A stretch of DNA of 64,000 bases from Anaeramoeba flamelloides (GCA_027625915.1 JANTQA010000070.1:8003001-8067000), one strand, 5' to 3'; counted from the stretch's first letter, positions 36,851 to 48,709 are shown. The notes: generated by a model not told the origin, from the letters alone. Program-made: numbers and translations.

Positions 36851-37589
36851 TTACTAATTGTTTCTTCAAAAGTCAATTATAAAAAATAATTGAAATTTCA
36901 AAAAATTTAGCCCATTTTATAAAAACAAAGTTTAATCTATACCATTACCCTAACCCTCATTATACTCAAGAAGAAATAAGATAATCTCTGGTATTTAAGA
37001 TTTTTGGATTTTGGACCCTTTTTATTGTAAAGTTGGAATTTTCATTGCAAAAAAATTCTTTTTTCAAAAGGAAAAATAGATCAAAAAACAACAAATTTTA
37101 ATTTTTAATTTTAAACAAGGTCTTTTGTCTAACATTCTGTCTGTTTACAAAATATCGAGTTGAACATAAACATAAGATTCACTGATAGTAAAATTCAGAT
37201 CGTCAGTAAATTCATTTGAGTTAGATATGAAAAAAAAAGTTACAAATAGTTTTTTCAGGTTGATGTGGGCTCGTCAAATACAACCCAAATAATATTTTGG
37301 TCATACTATTAATATTTAAAGTTCCTCAGAAATGTAAAAAAATCCAAGAAACCAAAAAAAAAAACAAAAGAAACTATAAATAAAAGTAAAAAATGCTATT
37401 ATTTTATTATTTAATTGGATTTTGTTTAATTTTCAAATAATCTATTTACATTTTTGTTCTTTGGTTTATTTCATTTGTTTTTCGAAAAACAAAAAGCGAC
37501 AAAAAAGTAATAAATTATGGATTGAGAATGGTACATTTATTAAAAAAACATTTTGAAATATCTATCAAAATTGGTTCTGTGTGGATCAC
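36851..37589. other. Gene-free stretch 3' of the G-gamma gene
   Basis: AT-rich sequence with short A runs. No gene is seen; it includes the 3' flank of the minus-strand G-gamma gene. Confidence 0.4.
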
Positions 37590-37922
37590 TTATAAGATCC
37601 CACAAATGGACTTTTTTTTTTTGGGACTTTTTGTCCATGGGTTTTTATCTTGATCAAAGTTTGGTGAAAGTGGATCTTCCACACTATTGGTGTATTCTAT
37701 AATACTATTTTGTTGTTTATTGTTTATTGTTTATTGTGATGATTGAAAAATGTAAAATTATTTTTTTTACATGCGTTAGAATAGGATGAAATGGAAAGAA
37801 GAAAGTAAAAAAATCATCTACGATTGTGCCGATTTTTCTGCAATGTTATCGTTCTTTTCATCTAAATGTTCTTTGATTTGTTCAATTTTTTTATTATAAC
37901 TTTCAAGCTCTTTCTCGGTCAT
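37590..37922 (-). CDS. Heterotrimeric G-protein gamma subunit, two small exons
   Basis: Exon 1 is 37822-37922 and exon 2 is 37590-37704, joined in phase 2 (CAATC|GTAGAT ... AAATAG|TATTATAG), with a 117-bp intron. The product is 71 residues: MTEKELESYNKKIEQIKEHL, then a short helix (DNIAEKSAQSIIEYTNSV), the gamma-subunit signature DPLSP...KNPW, a Lys-rich stretch, and a C-terminal CaaX box, CGIL-stop. Length, coiled-coil start, DPL and NPW/NPF motifs and CaaX end all agree with G-gamma (GGL) proteins. The Leu at the CaaX end predicts geranylgeranylation and membrane attachment with G-beta. Neither exon is long enough to stand out as an open frame, so it is easily missed. The only alternative acceptor, eight bases downstream, gives the wrong frame. 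Confidence 0.85.
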
Positions 37923-40132
37923 TGTAAAAGAAAATAAATACTAACAAGGTTAAAATATCAAATTGTAAAAATTAAAAGGTTTGAATAAAAAATGACCATT
38001 TTGACAAAATATTTTTTCAAGAACTCTACTTTATGGTTCCAATTTTTAACATAAATTCTTTTGGTTTTCTTTTTTGGACTCATTTCAAAGATTACAAATA
38101 AGTTCTAAAAACTTTCCCAACTTTAAAATAAATAATTTGTTTTAGTCATATTAAAAAAATTATAAGTCAAAGGATCAAACAGTCTGGTCTGGGTTTTACC
38201 TTTAATTCACTATTTCAACTTTTGAAAAATAATTTCAAACACCTAAATTATTAACAAAATATTTTTTTATTCTCATCTTATGAGAATTTGAACAAAAGGA
38301 AGTGAAACAAAACATGTTATAGGTTGTACTTTTGAAAACTGTTTGATCAGTAATTCACTTTTTATGAAAGTAAAAAAAAAAAATTTTCTACAACTGTTTC
38401 CATTTTCTTCTCGAATTTTAAAGATGAGATCTTTTGTTTGTAAAAAAGTTGATACAAAATGAAAAATAAATTCTCTCAGTTTAGATTTTTTAAATTAAAA
38501 TTTCGAAAATATCTGAGAAGACAAAAATTATTTTTGTGAAATCCTGTTAAATTTTCGTTGAATTTCTCTTTTATAGAGACTTGAAAATTTTTACTATTGT
38601 GAAAAAAAAATCAGTACAAGCCAAAAATGTGCGACATTTTTTTGTCAAAAAAATATATTTTAATTGAGAACATTTGTAAAACTGATCAAATTCACCTGAA
38701 TTATTTGAAGATAGTTAAATTCCAAAGTGGGATCGAAAACTTTTAAGAAGTATGATGATCTAATTTATTTTACTGTGATTCAAATTTCATTAATTTTGTC
38801 TCAGAAAATAGTTCAAGTACACAGCTGTATAACTCAATGCTTTATTATAATACTAAATCTTCATCAATACCTGAAAATGGAAAATTATCACTATTTTTAA
38901 ACTTTGTCACTATTTGATCTCTTTCTCATTTTAAAAAATAAAGGATTTCTTGTGTTCATTCTTTAGATTTTAGAGCAAATCCTTTATGTACTTGATCCAT
39001 AATCTTGATATTCAATGCGACTTTTTCAAAAAGATAGTTTCTTGTATCGATTTGCAATTAAAAATCGACAATCAGAAATTGGTCATTTTCACAATTACTT
39101 TATCTTAACGACTACGTTTCAGATTGATCAAATAGTCTCGGCACTATATATCCAAAACCATTTAAAACGAGTACTCCTGATCTTCAAAATAGTCTCCAAT
39201 TAGGATCAAAAAAGTATTTTTTGTAAATTTTTTTAATAAAAATTTCAGGAAAAAAAATTTTTCGATACAGATAAATTTGAATAAATATTTGAAAATTTTT
39301 AGTTCTGTTTCCATTTTTGATATTTTTTTACACAAACTTTGAAAACAACTCAAGAGAAAGAATATTTTGAAATCAAACCAATTTTAAAAAGTTTTCTAAG
39401 CACATAAAAGAATAAAATGTTTTCTTCAAAGTTAAATTCCAAGATTACAAAAATGGAAATTGAACTAAAAATTTTATTAAAAAATATTGGAATTTATCAG
39501 TCTGTAAAATCAAACACCCTTATTAAGAAATGTAAAAATGAAAAAGAAAAATAATGAGGTTTTCTGATTAAAATAATGACGCTTGTTTCAAACATTTTCA
39601 ATAAACAACTATAACTCAAGACAAGGAAAATTTTTTAAAAAAAAAATCTCTAAATTTTGTATTTTTGGAATACACTCAGATAATAAACATTATTATACAT
39701 AACAATTTTCAAAAAGGTTTACAACCTGGTTAGGTATTAATGGGAATTGAAAAAAAAATGAAATTTTTTAGGAATATTTTTTTCATTTTTAATTGTAAAA
39801 TTTTTGAATTTTTTAATTAACATGGTAGAGAGAAAATTTTCAAGTATTTTTTTAATAGTCTAAAAAGAAACATATTTTTCAATTTGAAAATAGCACAAAA
39901 TATTTCAATCAAAAGATATCGCTAAATTAAATTGAAAATCTGATTATTTATCTGTTTTTGGATTATTTTTTATCATTTTATTTTTTTTCCAGGTTTGAGT
40001 TTTTATATAAATTCCCGATTGTTTTCTGCAAATTTCTTTAGTATTTATTCTTTTTTCAATCTTAATGTTCAATCAAAAATTAATTCATTTCAACTTTTTT
40101 CATTAAAAAAATACCCCAAAAATAGGTGTTTT
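37923..40132. other. Gene-free stretch upstream of G-gamma
   Basis: AT-rich sequence presumed to hold the G-gamma promoter near 37923-38100. An open frame at 39015-39203 (+) has mixed composition but no recognisable motif. No other gene is supported. Confidence 0.4.
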
Positions 40133-40384
40133 TTATAAAAGTTGGTATTTTTGAAAAGGGGGTATTCGGATTTTCATGAGTTTAATAGCTATCCTTTTTT
40201 TATTACATAAAATTATGATAACTTTGAAAAAATAATTTATTAAAGAATGTATAATTGAAATCCAATGTATAGTTTTAGCTAACTTTAATTTTCGAAGTTT
40301 AAAATTTTCCTTGTAGTGCTTTATAAGATCAAATTGTATAGGATTTTTGACTATTGTTTTATATAGGTTGTTCTTTGTCTCCAT
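40133..40384 (-). mobile_element. Possible LINE linker fragment
   Basis: The minus strand encodes NNLYKTIVKNPIQFDLIKHY followed by KENFKLRKLKLAK. This resembles the basic linker between endonuclease and reverse transcriptase in LINE proteins (typically K-x-L-Y-K...NP...Y...K-L-I-R-K-A-K). The match is by pattern only. A TTAA element lies about 370 bp to its right. Confidence 0.35.
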
Positions 40385-40753
40385 AAATCAGATTAATTCC
40401 AACAAAAGAGTTGAGGATTATTACGGGTAGTGTTTTTTTCTTATTTTTTTGGTTTTGTGTTGATTCTTTTTGTTTTTTTCAAAAATTCAAGTTCAAAACA
40501 ATTCTTTTGAGATATAATATTTACTAGATTTGATTGTTGAACAGAAGCAAAACTTTCAAACATATAAACAATCGATTTTATTTTTGTATGGATTTTTTTT
40601 TTGTTTGTCTTGTTTCTCTGAAAACACAATGAGTGAGTATCAAGATAAATTGTTCTGAGGTTGTGTGGGAAAGTTTTTGTAAATATACTGTTAAAATCAT
40701 ATTAAGCTTTTTGTGAATTTTGTATGCAAAGATCTCAATGGAAATTATATTTG

Positions 40754-41579
40754 TTAAGGGGGTGACTACACTATAAGCCATGATAAAAATTTGAGAGAAA
40801 TGATAAAAGAGTATTTTATTTTTGTGGTGTGTGATCATATATTCTCTAAAAATTTTTTTAAAAAATTATTTTATATGCTTTTTTATTAATATTAAACATT
40901 AAAAAAACGAGAATATAATTGATAAAATTGTTTTGATTTTTTATTTTTTTATAATAAATAGGTTTTTTTTTGGTAGAGGATGATTTTAGATTCTTTGAAT
41001 AAAACTTATAGCTATTTTGTGTTTAAAATTTGATAAAAAATAATCATATTCACTTCTCCAATTCCACCAAATCCAACTATTTAAAATCCTAACAGTAATG
41101 TTTTGGTATAATTACCATTTTTTGGAATCCTTCTAGCTATTGAAGTACCACACATTTTTCATTTTGTGATTCTCTCGATTCTAAATTTTTTTGTTCATTT
41201 TACAAAAAATCCATTAATCCCAAATGTTACTTATAAAAAAAAATATTTCTTATTACTTTTTGTTGCCATGAAAAAAAAAATTTAAAAATGATGAAATAAT
41301 TAAAAAATGAAAAAATTAATTATCAAGAGAATATTGAGATAAGTACAAAAGATAAGTTACTCGACCTTTGAAACACTATTTTAAGCAATTCAACTAAACA
41401 TTCTATTGTGGAAATTACTTTGAAAATTTTTAAAAAAAACTTTTAAAAATCTAATGAATGAAGTACTTTAAATAATAAGAATCAATGAGGTACAACCAAA
41501 GTAAAAAATGTAATTTTCTGATCCCTTTCAAAATTGCAAAAAAGTTAAAAATTTTCCTTTACCGTGACTACTCCCTTAA
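40754..41579 (+). mobile_element. TTAA-flanked element, ends TTAAGGGRGTRRCTAC, copy 2
   Basis: Left end TTAAGGGGGTGACTACACTA, right end GTGACTACTCCCTTAA. It is collinear with 9186-10565 except for the 543-bp insertion present only there. 826 bp, non-coding. Confidence 0.75.
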
Positions 41580-42212
41580 AATTATTCTGTTTTCTATAAA
41601 TTTAAAAAAAATATTTGTAAATTGTAAGAAAAAAAACTGATCTTCATTTTTGGGAAATATTATTTAGGTGAATTAGATACAATACCAAAACAACTATGAT
41701 GTTCCATTTTATCTCAAAATATCTCTTTGTAGGAAATAATAAACTATTAATGATCTAAATTTGAAAATATTCCTATATTTTAGCACTTAAGAACAACTTT
41801 TAAAACACTCTTAATTTACTTTCAACAACTATAAAAAAACTTGGAAAATTCTAAACAAGGTTCCAGGTTTTAAAAATTGTTCTAAAGGGAAATTTTCTCA
41901 AAAAGAAGATTTTTTCGTTTAATATTTTTCATTTCACAGAAATCAAAGAAATCACAGTTACCAGGAGAAACAATTTTAGAAAAAAGATTTCATTTTTACT
42001 TCTTAGATCTAACTATACAAAAATTTGTGAGATTTACCAACCCCTAAATACTGATTAGAGCACATATAATACTGATTTTCAATCTAAAGGTTGTTTTTAA
42101 TAAGTATCGAGTTTTTCCATGTTACTCACCAAATGATTTCAAGAAAATATTAAAAACTATTTCTGAAAGTTGTAATTTAGAAGATACGAATTGCCCTAAA
42201 AAAATGAACTTT
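41580..42212. other. Gene-free stretch
   Basis: AT-rich. Nothing is recognised. Confidence 0.4.
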
Positions 42213-42394
42213 TTAAGGGACTAATCTCTATTCAAATTTTTTTACCGAAATTTAATTGAAATTGAGAAAATGTTTTACCAATTACTTAGATTTGAAAAAC
42301 CCTCTTTATTTTCAATATCCAACATATTTCTAAATAAGGAATCCTTATCTAGAAATTGGCCAATAAAAAAAAATAATAGAGAGTAGTCCCTTAA
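42213..42394 (+). mobile_element. ~180-bp TTAA element, copy 2
   Basis: Starts TTAAGGGACTAATCTCTATT and ends with the inverse, AATAGAGAGTAGTCCCTTAA. It is the sister of 17493-17670 and better preserved. It abuts the left side of the LINE family B copy. Confidence 0.75.
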
Positions 42395-43510
42395 CCCATA
42401 TTTGCCTTTCTTTATAATCAAAAATAAAGTATTTGGTTTTGAGAAGATTCTTGTAGTCTAGTTTCAGATTCTCTGTTTGGGTTTTAAAAAAAAATTAGAT
42501 ACTAGAATAGCAGTTTTAAACTTATTATTTGAACTCAAAAAACTCAAAAAGAAATATAAAAATAAAGAATTCTTTATTGTAACAATTGATATCAAAAAAT
42601 GTTTTGATAATATTAGTCATATAGTGGTTCACTATGCTCCCAATAAATATATTAAAAATGAAAAAATCAAAATTTGGTTACAAAAATATTACAAAAAAGA
42701 AGGAATTGGAGTCTATCAAGGAGACCCTCTCACCCCTTTAATGTTTGGATATATTAGCCACTTTTTAATAGAAGAAATTAAATATTTCGTTCATCATGTT
42801 CAAATATTTGCAGATGACATGATTTTAATAATGGAAGGACCAATTTCGGAAATTGACAAAAAATTAATTCTAATCTTTAAAATTATTCAAGAATTTGGAA
42901 TGAATCCAAATACTAAAAAAACCTTAAAATCAAACCAATTATCCAAAATAAAATATTTAGGTATTTGGCTTGAAAAAAGGTAACATTTTAAAAAAAACTT
43001 TGAAAAAGTTAAAAGTAACTTCAAAAAAATAAAGATGATTTTCAACCAACAAAATTTAGCAAATGGAGTAAAATGACAAAGGTTGAAATCAATATGTATT
43101 AGCCAATTATTTTATGGATTAGTTATATTTAATCTAACTCAAAAAGATTTCGACTCAATTGGTGTTTGGATAAATAAAAAGATAATAAAATTCTTAAAAA
43201 TTAATCCACAATACCCAAGGATAATCTATAAAACTGAAGCAAAAATTGACCAAATCAGAATTTCAATATATAAAAGAAGATATAAACTCAAAAAAAAAAA
43301 ATAGAAATTCTTGGTTTTGGACCTATATCCAAAATTTTAATATTTTCAAAAAAGGATAATGAAAATATTAATTGGGAAATAGATAACTTAAAATTATTAG
43401 AATTAAATCTAAACCAATTTAGAGAAAACTTGATAATAAATTGTTCTGGATGGAAAGGTTAAGAATATTTAAAAATAATTAGATATAACAATAAAATAAA
43501 CAAACAGTCG

Positions 43511-43595
43511 TGTCTAGGTTTTTTTTAATTTAAGATATAAACAAAAAATTTTATAAATTTAATGTTTATTTCTTAAATTAAAAAAAACCTAACGA
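43511..43595. repeat. Single perfect hairpin module in LINE family B
   Basis: Left arm TAGGTTTTTTTTAATTTAAG; the right arm is the inverse, ending TTAAATTAAAAAAAACCTAA. The loop is short, with AAACA/TGTTT next to it. It lies directly after CAAACAGTCGTGTC, the same LINE site where the array starts at 22141. Confidence 0.8.
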
Positions 43596-43971
43596 CAAAA
43601 AATATTTAAAATGGAAAGGATCAACTTCAATTTTAAAACTATGAAACTTCACAAATTATTTAAACAGATATTCTTATGTTTATGATAAGAATAAAATAAA
43701 AACAAAATCATGCAACTTGTGTAAAAAATACCATAACACAGAAATAATAGAAGATATCGATCATTTTCTCAGGTAATACAAATTCTATGTCGAAAATATA
43801 ATAATTTGAATTGAAGAATTAATTTCAAGATTAACAAAGAAAATATTCTGATTAATAGATGAAGATATTATTCAAAATAAAGATTCATTATTCATCTTAT
43901 CATTGGTTAAATGATAAAGAAAATTATGATTCTCTGTTAAAATTTCTAAACAAAAATTTAGAAATTAGGAA

Positions 43972-44155
43972 AAGTGCCGTCAAGTGCCTAGCTTTTATAG
44001 AATTCAAAAGAATTGAGTAAAATCAAAGATTTTTTCTCCATTCTTTTAAATTCTGGAAAAGCTAACAGTAGTTTTTTTTAGAATTCTTCGAAATTAAACA
44101 AAAAATTAAATAAATTTTCGGTTTATTTCTTATATTAAAAAAAACCTAACGGCTG
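43972..44155. repeat. Hairpin/decamer array at the 3' end of the LINE family B frame
   Basis: Begins AAGTGCCGTCAAGTGCC (the inverse of two decamers, CACTTGACGG CACTT). Then comes a TAGAATTCAAAAGAAT...TTCTTTTAAATTCTGGA hairpin and a second hairpin ending TTAAAAAAAACCTAACGG. In the intact tail at 62.87 kb the LINE frame is continuous at this point, so this is an insertion. Confidence 0.75.
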
Positions 44156-44444
44156 TAAGAGGAAATTAATTTCCTCCCTTCAAAATAAAAAAAAAAATAA
44201 AGTATTTGTTTTTTAAGGCAAATACTGAAAGGATCTTGATGGAATTGACATTTAAGACAATCAAAGTTAGATTCCATACTTGATACTTCTTAAAAGCTTT
44301 TAGTCCCTATTTGAATTCTTATTAACCCTTCAAAAAAAAATTAGGATTTGAATATTTTTGCGAAAAAATTTTTTCTGCTGTCTGGTGAGTTGTTGTGATT
44401 AATAAAAATAAAAACACCAATAAAATTACAAAAACAATCACAAG

Positions 44445-45892
44445 TTAATTTTTTTTAGAATGTAATAAATTTTTCCAAGCCCACTCCTGGAAATTCCTTT
44501 CTCTTTTCTTTTCCCAATTTTCCTTTTGCCTTTTTAACTCTTTCTCAAACTGGCCAGTCTTGCGCATAATTTCTATTTCAAATGCCCTTCTTTCCTTCTC
44601 AATCTCCGATTCAAAGCTCTGTTTCATCTCCTCAAGGTGTGACAGCCATCTCTCTTTTTCCTTCCGTCTTTTCTGATTCCATTTCTCAATGGTTTCTTTT
44701 TGTTGGATGGTTTGCGGCGAGGTTAGCATTTTGGAAATCTGTTGCTTTTGAATGCTCCTCATTTCTATTTCCTGAAGCACTCTTTTTGTTTTCTTCTTGT
44801 TATCAAACCACTTGTCGACGATGAGATTCAGCTTTGACCAATCTGAAAGCTGATAAAAATTCTGAGCGTCGTCTAGCTCTTGCATTATTTCCTTTTGCTC
44901 GTAATACCCATAGCCGTCTTCAGTGAGATCAATCTTGTCTGTGTACAAATACTTGACAAAGACCTTCATTGTGGGCAGCGATCGATCAGAATAGTCGGTC
45001 ACCTTGGTACACTCCTCGTAAGTGTTCAAGTACATCTGCCGATACAACTCAGATCGCGCCATAATGATCTCCTTATGCACGCGCACCTCAATTCCATGCA
45101 CGACAATTGAAAAATTTTTTGATTTGTCGTCATGGTACAATTCCTTCAAGTCGCTCAGAAAGCCCTTCGTGGTGGACTTACAATCAACAGACTTGTAATC
45201 GATTTGCTTGCAGATCCTGTTTAAGACAACCTTTTTTTCGAGTTTACCAACAATGCCAGAATAGATCCACCTTAAGAAACTTTCCACGTCTTCGTCGGAA
45301 TAGTTTACAAGTATTTCTTCCAAGAGCTCAACCCTCTTTTGATCTTTTAATCTTGCCCTTAAGATGGTTTTATGCACACTGAATTTATTTCCCGTTTGCG
45401 AAAAAAGAACCAAGTCTGGCTGTTCGCATCTTTCATAGAAGCGTTCCATATCGTTCAAGACACAATTGCTTGAAGAGACTAAAAATTTGATCTCGCTGGT
45501 TTTTGCAACTTCCGATAGGGTATTTCCCTTTTTGAATTTATTTTTTTTGTTTGTTGAAATTTTTTTTATTGATTGTTTTTTTTTTTTTTTTTATGTGTTT
45601 GGCATGGAAAAAGATTTGTTTAATTAAAATGCATTGCTGTGTTGGTTTTAAACAAGAAACTCGTTACATTTGCATTTTTAAATGTTGTTATTGCTCCATG
45701 TTCAATCAATAATCTGACTATTTCTTCATAACCATTAGAAGCAGCATCAAAAATTGGAGTCAGGTAATTAGGATTTTGCCCTTCGCCTAATAATCTTTTG
45801 ACTTCTTTAATATTATTTCGGCTAACATCTAACCAGAAACGATAAGATTTTTTATTGGGATCGTAGGGCAATTCATTAGTTATTTGAATCAT
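44445..45892 (-). CDS. Ankyrin-BTB-BTB-coiled-coil protein
   Basis: Exon 1 is 45668-45892 and exon 2 is 44445-45527, joined in phase 0 (GCAAAT|GTAACG ... AAAAAG|GGAAAT) across a 140-bp intron. The product is about 435 residues, starting at the ATG at 45892. Ankyrin repeats occupy about 15-100 (WLDVSRNNIKEVKRLLGEG, TPIFDAASNGYEEIVRLLIE). The splice restores an ankyrin end, KNANGNTLSEVAKTSEIKFL. A first BTB is near 110-175 (PDLVLFSQTGNKFSVHKTIL, FLRWIYSGI) and a second near 200-310 (NFSIVVHGIEVRVHKEIIMA, FVKYLYTDKIDLT). A Glu/Lys/Arg-rich coiled coil runs to the end. Ankyrin plus tandem BTB suits a CUL3 substrate adaptor, which is inference. This gene is clearly less AT-rich than its surroundings. 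Confidence 0.9.
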
Positions 45893-46893
45893 AATTTGTG
45901 AAAAAATGATTTTTTTTTTTTGGAATATCTTGGTTAATCTTAATTTTGAAAAAAATCTTTATGTGTTGAGTTCTTAATCTCGTAACTTTTTGAAAACTCA
46001 AATTTTTGAGTGAATTAACTCTAAAAAATTAGAATGATATTGGAAAAAATATAGTACACAAAAATAAATCCAGACAAGAAATTTCATTGTTAACATGATA
46101 AAATTGTTAAAGAATTAGTTTTATTTCCCATCAAATCCTTTTTATAACTACTTTTGAGAAAATAATACTTGTCAAAAAAGATAAATCTTGTAAAAAAATT
46201 GAATCCTTGTTTCAAAATAAAAAGCCTGTTTTTTGTTATAGAAGAACTATACATTAACTAATCAAAGAAACCAACAATAAACACTAATTAAAGATGGTAT
46301 TGGTCTCTTAAAGTTCTATTATTTAAGGGGGTAAGAAAAATAAAGGATCAAATTGCAAAATTTATCTCAAAAAATAGGGTACAGTTTTTGATTAAAATTT
46401 CTATCATCAAAAAATCAAATAAAAACAAAAAAATTGGGAATATTATGAAAAATTCTCAAAAAAAATTTATTCCTAATTTAAATATTAATTTTGAAAGTAA
46501 TGTTTAAAATCGAAATTGATTTGAACTTAGATATACTACTGATATTTAGATTGGATATTACTTTGGAACAAGAAAAAAAAAATATGGATATTTTTTGAAA
46601 CACTGATTTTCGTCGTTGGGCAAGAATTATTTTGATCACTGTATTTCATTTTTTTTAAATCAGTAATAAAACGACTTAAAGTTCATTTCGGACTATCTGA
46701 ATTTTATGCTCTGTGAGCATTGAAATACAAAGCAGTATATAGATTAAGACCTTTAAAATCCAATGAATAGAGGGAAAGTCAAAATATTGCCAATTTTTAG
46801 CATTTTAAGATTTTGACTAAAATCATTTATTGATCCAAAAAATTTTCGAAAAATCCCAACAAAGCAAGGCAAAAATAAAATGCTATTTTTTTT
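45893..46893. other. Gene-free stretch upstream of the ankyrin-BTB gene
   Basis: AT-rich, with no gene seen. A TTAAGGGGGTAAG motif at about 46325 resembles the TTAA-element ends but has no partner that I could find. Confidence 0.4.
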
Positions 46894-46998
46894 GATATTG
46901 TGAAAATGTCACTCCACTTTCTTTTCAAATGGGTGGCTAGACTCACCACAATCTCTAACATACTTCAATATAAAGTGGAGTGACATTTTCACAATATC
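46894..46998. repeat. Perfect 27-bp inverted repeat with a 51-bp centre
   Basis: Left arm GATATTGTGAAAATGTCACT plus CCACTTT; the right arm is its exact complement at 46972-46998. The arms are richer in G and C than the flanks, and the centre has a smaller stem (GGTG...CACC). I see no second copy in the window. It could be an RNA hairpin, a small fold-back element or a recent inverted duplication. Confidence 0.8.
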
Positions 46999-47269
46999 AT
47001 TTTGGAAGTCGAAAATTTTGAGAGAAAATTTTTGGATTTGACGAAGGGAATTTTTTTTCAATTTCGTGAAGGATCAGAAATTTTGGCAATGCTATTTTGA
47101 AGTCTTGAATTGGTTTTGTGTTTTAAATAATTAACAAAAGAGTTTTTTTTTGTTGTTTTTTTTGTTCTAACTTTTAAATTTTTTTTTAATTTGTAAAAAC
47201 ACAAAGCATTTTTTCAAAGGAACACAAAACCATCAAGTGGGATTTTATATTTTGGGTTTGTTGTGTAGA
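46999..47269. other. Gene-free stretch
   Basis: AT-rich, with nothing recognised. Confidence 0.35.
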
Positions 47270-47845
47270 AAGGGTATAGAAACAACAATTAAAATTCCAT
47301 TTCCCAACACAAAAGGATCGAAGCAATTACCATTAAAGACTAAAATTTCTCTATTTTACCAATTCATCAAGTTTGTGGTTGAATGGCATTACAAAAGTAA
47401 AAAATATTAAAGGCACCTGTCTAAAGGAATGCTTGTTAAGTTTCTCAAACCACCACCTAATGTTAAACAACCCAATCAGTTGATTTCGAGGTATTGTTAC
47501 TTTGTTGGGAGAATTATTCTACTAACCCTAACAAAACTCTCAATAAAAGGAAAGGAAATAGAATGGGTTTCAAGATCCAAAAGATCGAAAAAATTCAAAA
47601 AAAAGTCCAGAAACCTAATCAATACACTTAGCTTTTAAATACCCAACCAAACAAAATTAACCCAAAAAAATTTTTTCAGCATCAAAAAAACCAATTTAGA
47701 GAGACCAGAGAAGAAAGTCGGAATTCTTTATTTTTTCAAGAATACTATCCAGATTTGTCAAGAGAAAATAACAAAGATGTTAAATTCAACCTAAAAATGA
47801 CTTTGCCAAACTCAAAAATTTCCAAAAAACACTCTAAATTTTAGA
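47270..47845 (+). pseudogene. Coding-like blocks of unknown identity
   Basis: Three adjoining blocks have protein-like composition. They are about 47290-47396 (reads IPFPNTKGSKQLPLKTKISL and FVVEWHYKSKKY), 47429-47638 (MLVKFLKPPPNVKQPNQLIS, then WVSRSKRSKKFKKK), and 47681-47845 after a TTTTTTCAG (reads NQFRETREESRNSLFFQEYY). I could not join them with convincing splice sites or match them to a family. They may be a decayed gene, a small unrecognised gene or part of an element. Confidence 0.3.
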
Positions 47846-48029
47846 GTTAGCAAGATCTATAAGATCAAGTTTCTTTTAAGCCCATAAATATGTTTCTAGA
47901 CTTAAAAATAGTATCCACCAAGCAGAAAATTCGGATAATCCTTAATGTGGGGCGTCTATATAATATTCAGTTACTTGTTTGATAACTAAAGTAGATCAAC
48001 TTTTTTTGAAAAAACTATAAATTTTTATA

Positions 48030-48226
48030 CAGTCAGTTTCACTTTTAAGGCACAAACTTTCAACGAAATTTAAGGTACAAAAAAAATCTCAAATTAAGGC
48101 ACAAAATTCAGCTTGTAGTAAAATAAATTGTAAAAATTAAAATTCTCAAATTTTGTGCCTTAATTTGAGATTTTTTTGTGCCTTAAATTTCGTTGAAAGT
48201 TTGTGCCTTAAAAGTGAAACTGACTG
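48030..48226. mobile_element. Palindromic CAGTCAGTTTCAC element, copy C
   Basis: Starts CAGTCAGTTTCACTTTTAAG and ends with the inverse, AAAAGTGAAACTGACTG. The inner AATTTAAGGYACA repeats are also mirrored. 197 bp and well preserved. Left flank TA; the right flank has mutated. Confidence 0.85.
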
Positions 48227-48244
48227 AAACTATTCAAATAAATT

Positions 48245-48390
48245 GTGAAGATTTTTGACTTGGGGAGAGTTATTGTCGATTTCCAGTTTCGAGATCGCTG
48301 TTATTCTTTGAATTCGTTAGAAAATTTTCCAATTTTTAGATATTTTTTCAGTTTCCACTTTTCATCTTGATTTTTTAGAGTTTTTTGATA
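48245..48390 (-). mobile_element. LINE family B fragment
   Basis: The minus strand reads QDEKWKLKKYLKIGKFSNEF and NWKSTIT with one stop. It is the counterpart of WKLKKYLKISQFPEKFKE and WKSSTT in the 17-kb fragment. Only about 145 bp remain. Confidence 0.55.
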
Positions 48391-48517
48391 CAAATCAATT
48401 TTTAGAAAAAAAATCAACAAATCAATATATCGTATTTACATAATAAATTGTTAAAAAAAAATCCCTCATTTCCATTTTTAAAAAGAGTTTTATTTTCAAT
48501 AGATTTTACAATAGGTA

Positions 48518-48709
48518 CAGTCAATTCCACACATAAGACACAAACTTTCAACAAAATTTAAGGTACAAAATTCAAATTAAGGAACAAAATTTGGAATTTT
48601 AATTTTCACAAATTATTTTACTAGAATTTGAATTTTGTGCTTTAATTTGAGAATTTTCCTGTGCCTTAAATTTCGTTGAAAGTTTGTGCCTTAAAAGCGA
48701 AACTGACTG
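48518..48709. mobile_element. Palindromic CAGTCAGTTTCAC element, copy D
   Basis: Starts CAGTCAATTCCACACATAAG, ends AAAAGCGAAACTGACTG, TA on both sides. The right flank continues the LINE frame (GCAAAATGTTTTGAT, AKCFD), so it is inserted in the LINE. Confidence 0.8.

Larger units (their letters stand above)
42395..44190 (+). mobile_element. LINE family B copy with two hairpin insertions
   Basis: The reverse transcriptase reads LGFKKKLDTRIAVLNLLF, TIDIKKCFDNISH, KKEGIGVYQGDPLTPLMFGY, VQIFADDMILIMEG (catalytic F-A-D-D) and KIKYLGIWLEKR to a stop at 42983. It resumes at 43083 (ICISQLFYGLVIFN, YPRIIYKTEAKIDQIRISIY) and continues with several more breaks through KYLKWKGSTSILKL and FTNYLNRYSYV to LLKFLNKNLEIRK. 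The 3' end is a stem (GAGGAAATTAATTTCCTC) and an A-rich tail. A hairpin at 43511-43595 and an array at 43972-44155 interrupt it. 5' truncated, no endonuclease. Confidence 0.8.

Noticed and set aside
39015-39203. 62-codon plus-strand frame
   Set aside because: No motif, no flanking exon that extends it, and overlapped by an equally open antisense frame.
42395-44190. Idea that the reverse transcriptases belong to group II introns or retrons
   Set aside because: The C-terminal CCHC zinc motif, A-rich tails, 5' truncation and target duplications fit LINEs, and there is no ribozyme-like flank.
44582-45382. Plus-strand frames opposite the ankyrin-BTB gene
   Set aside because: Shadows of the minus-strand gene, which has clear domain content.
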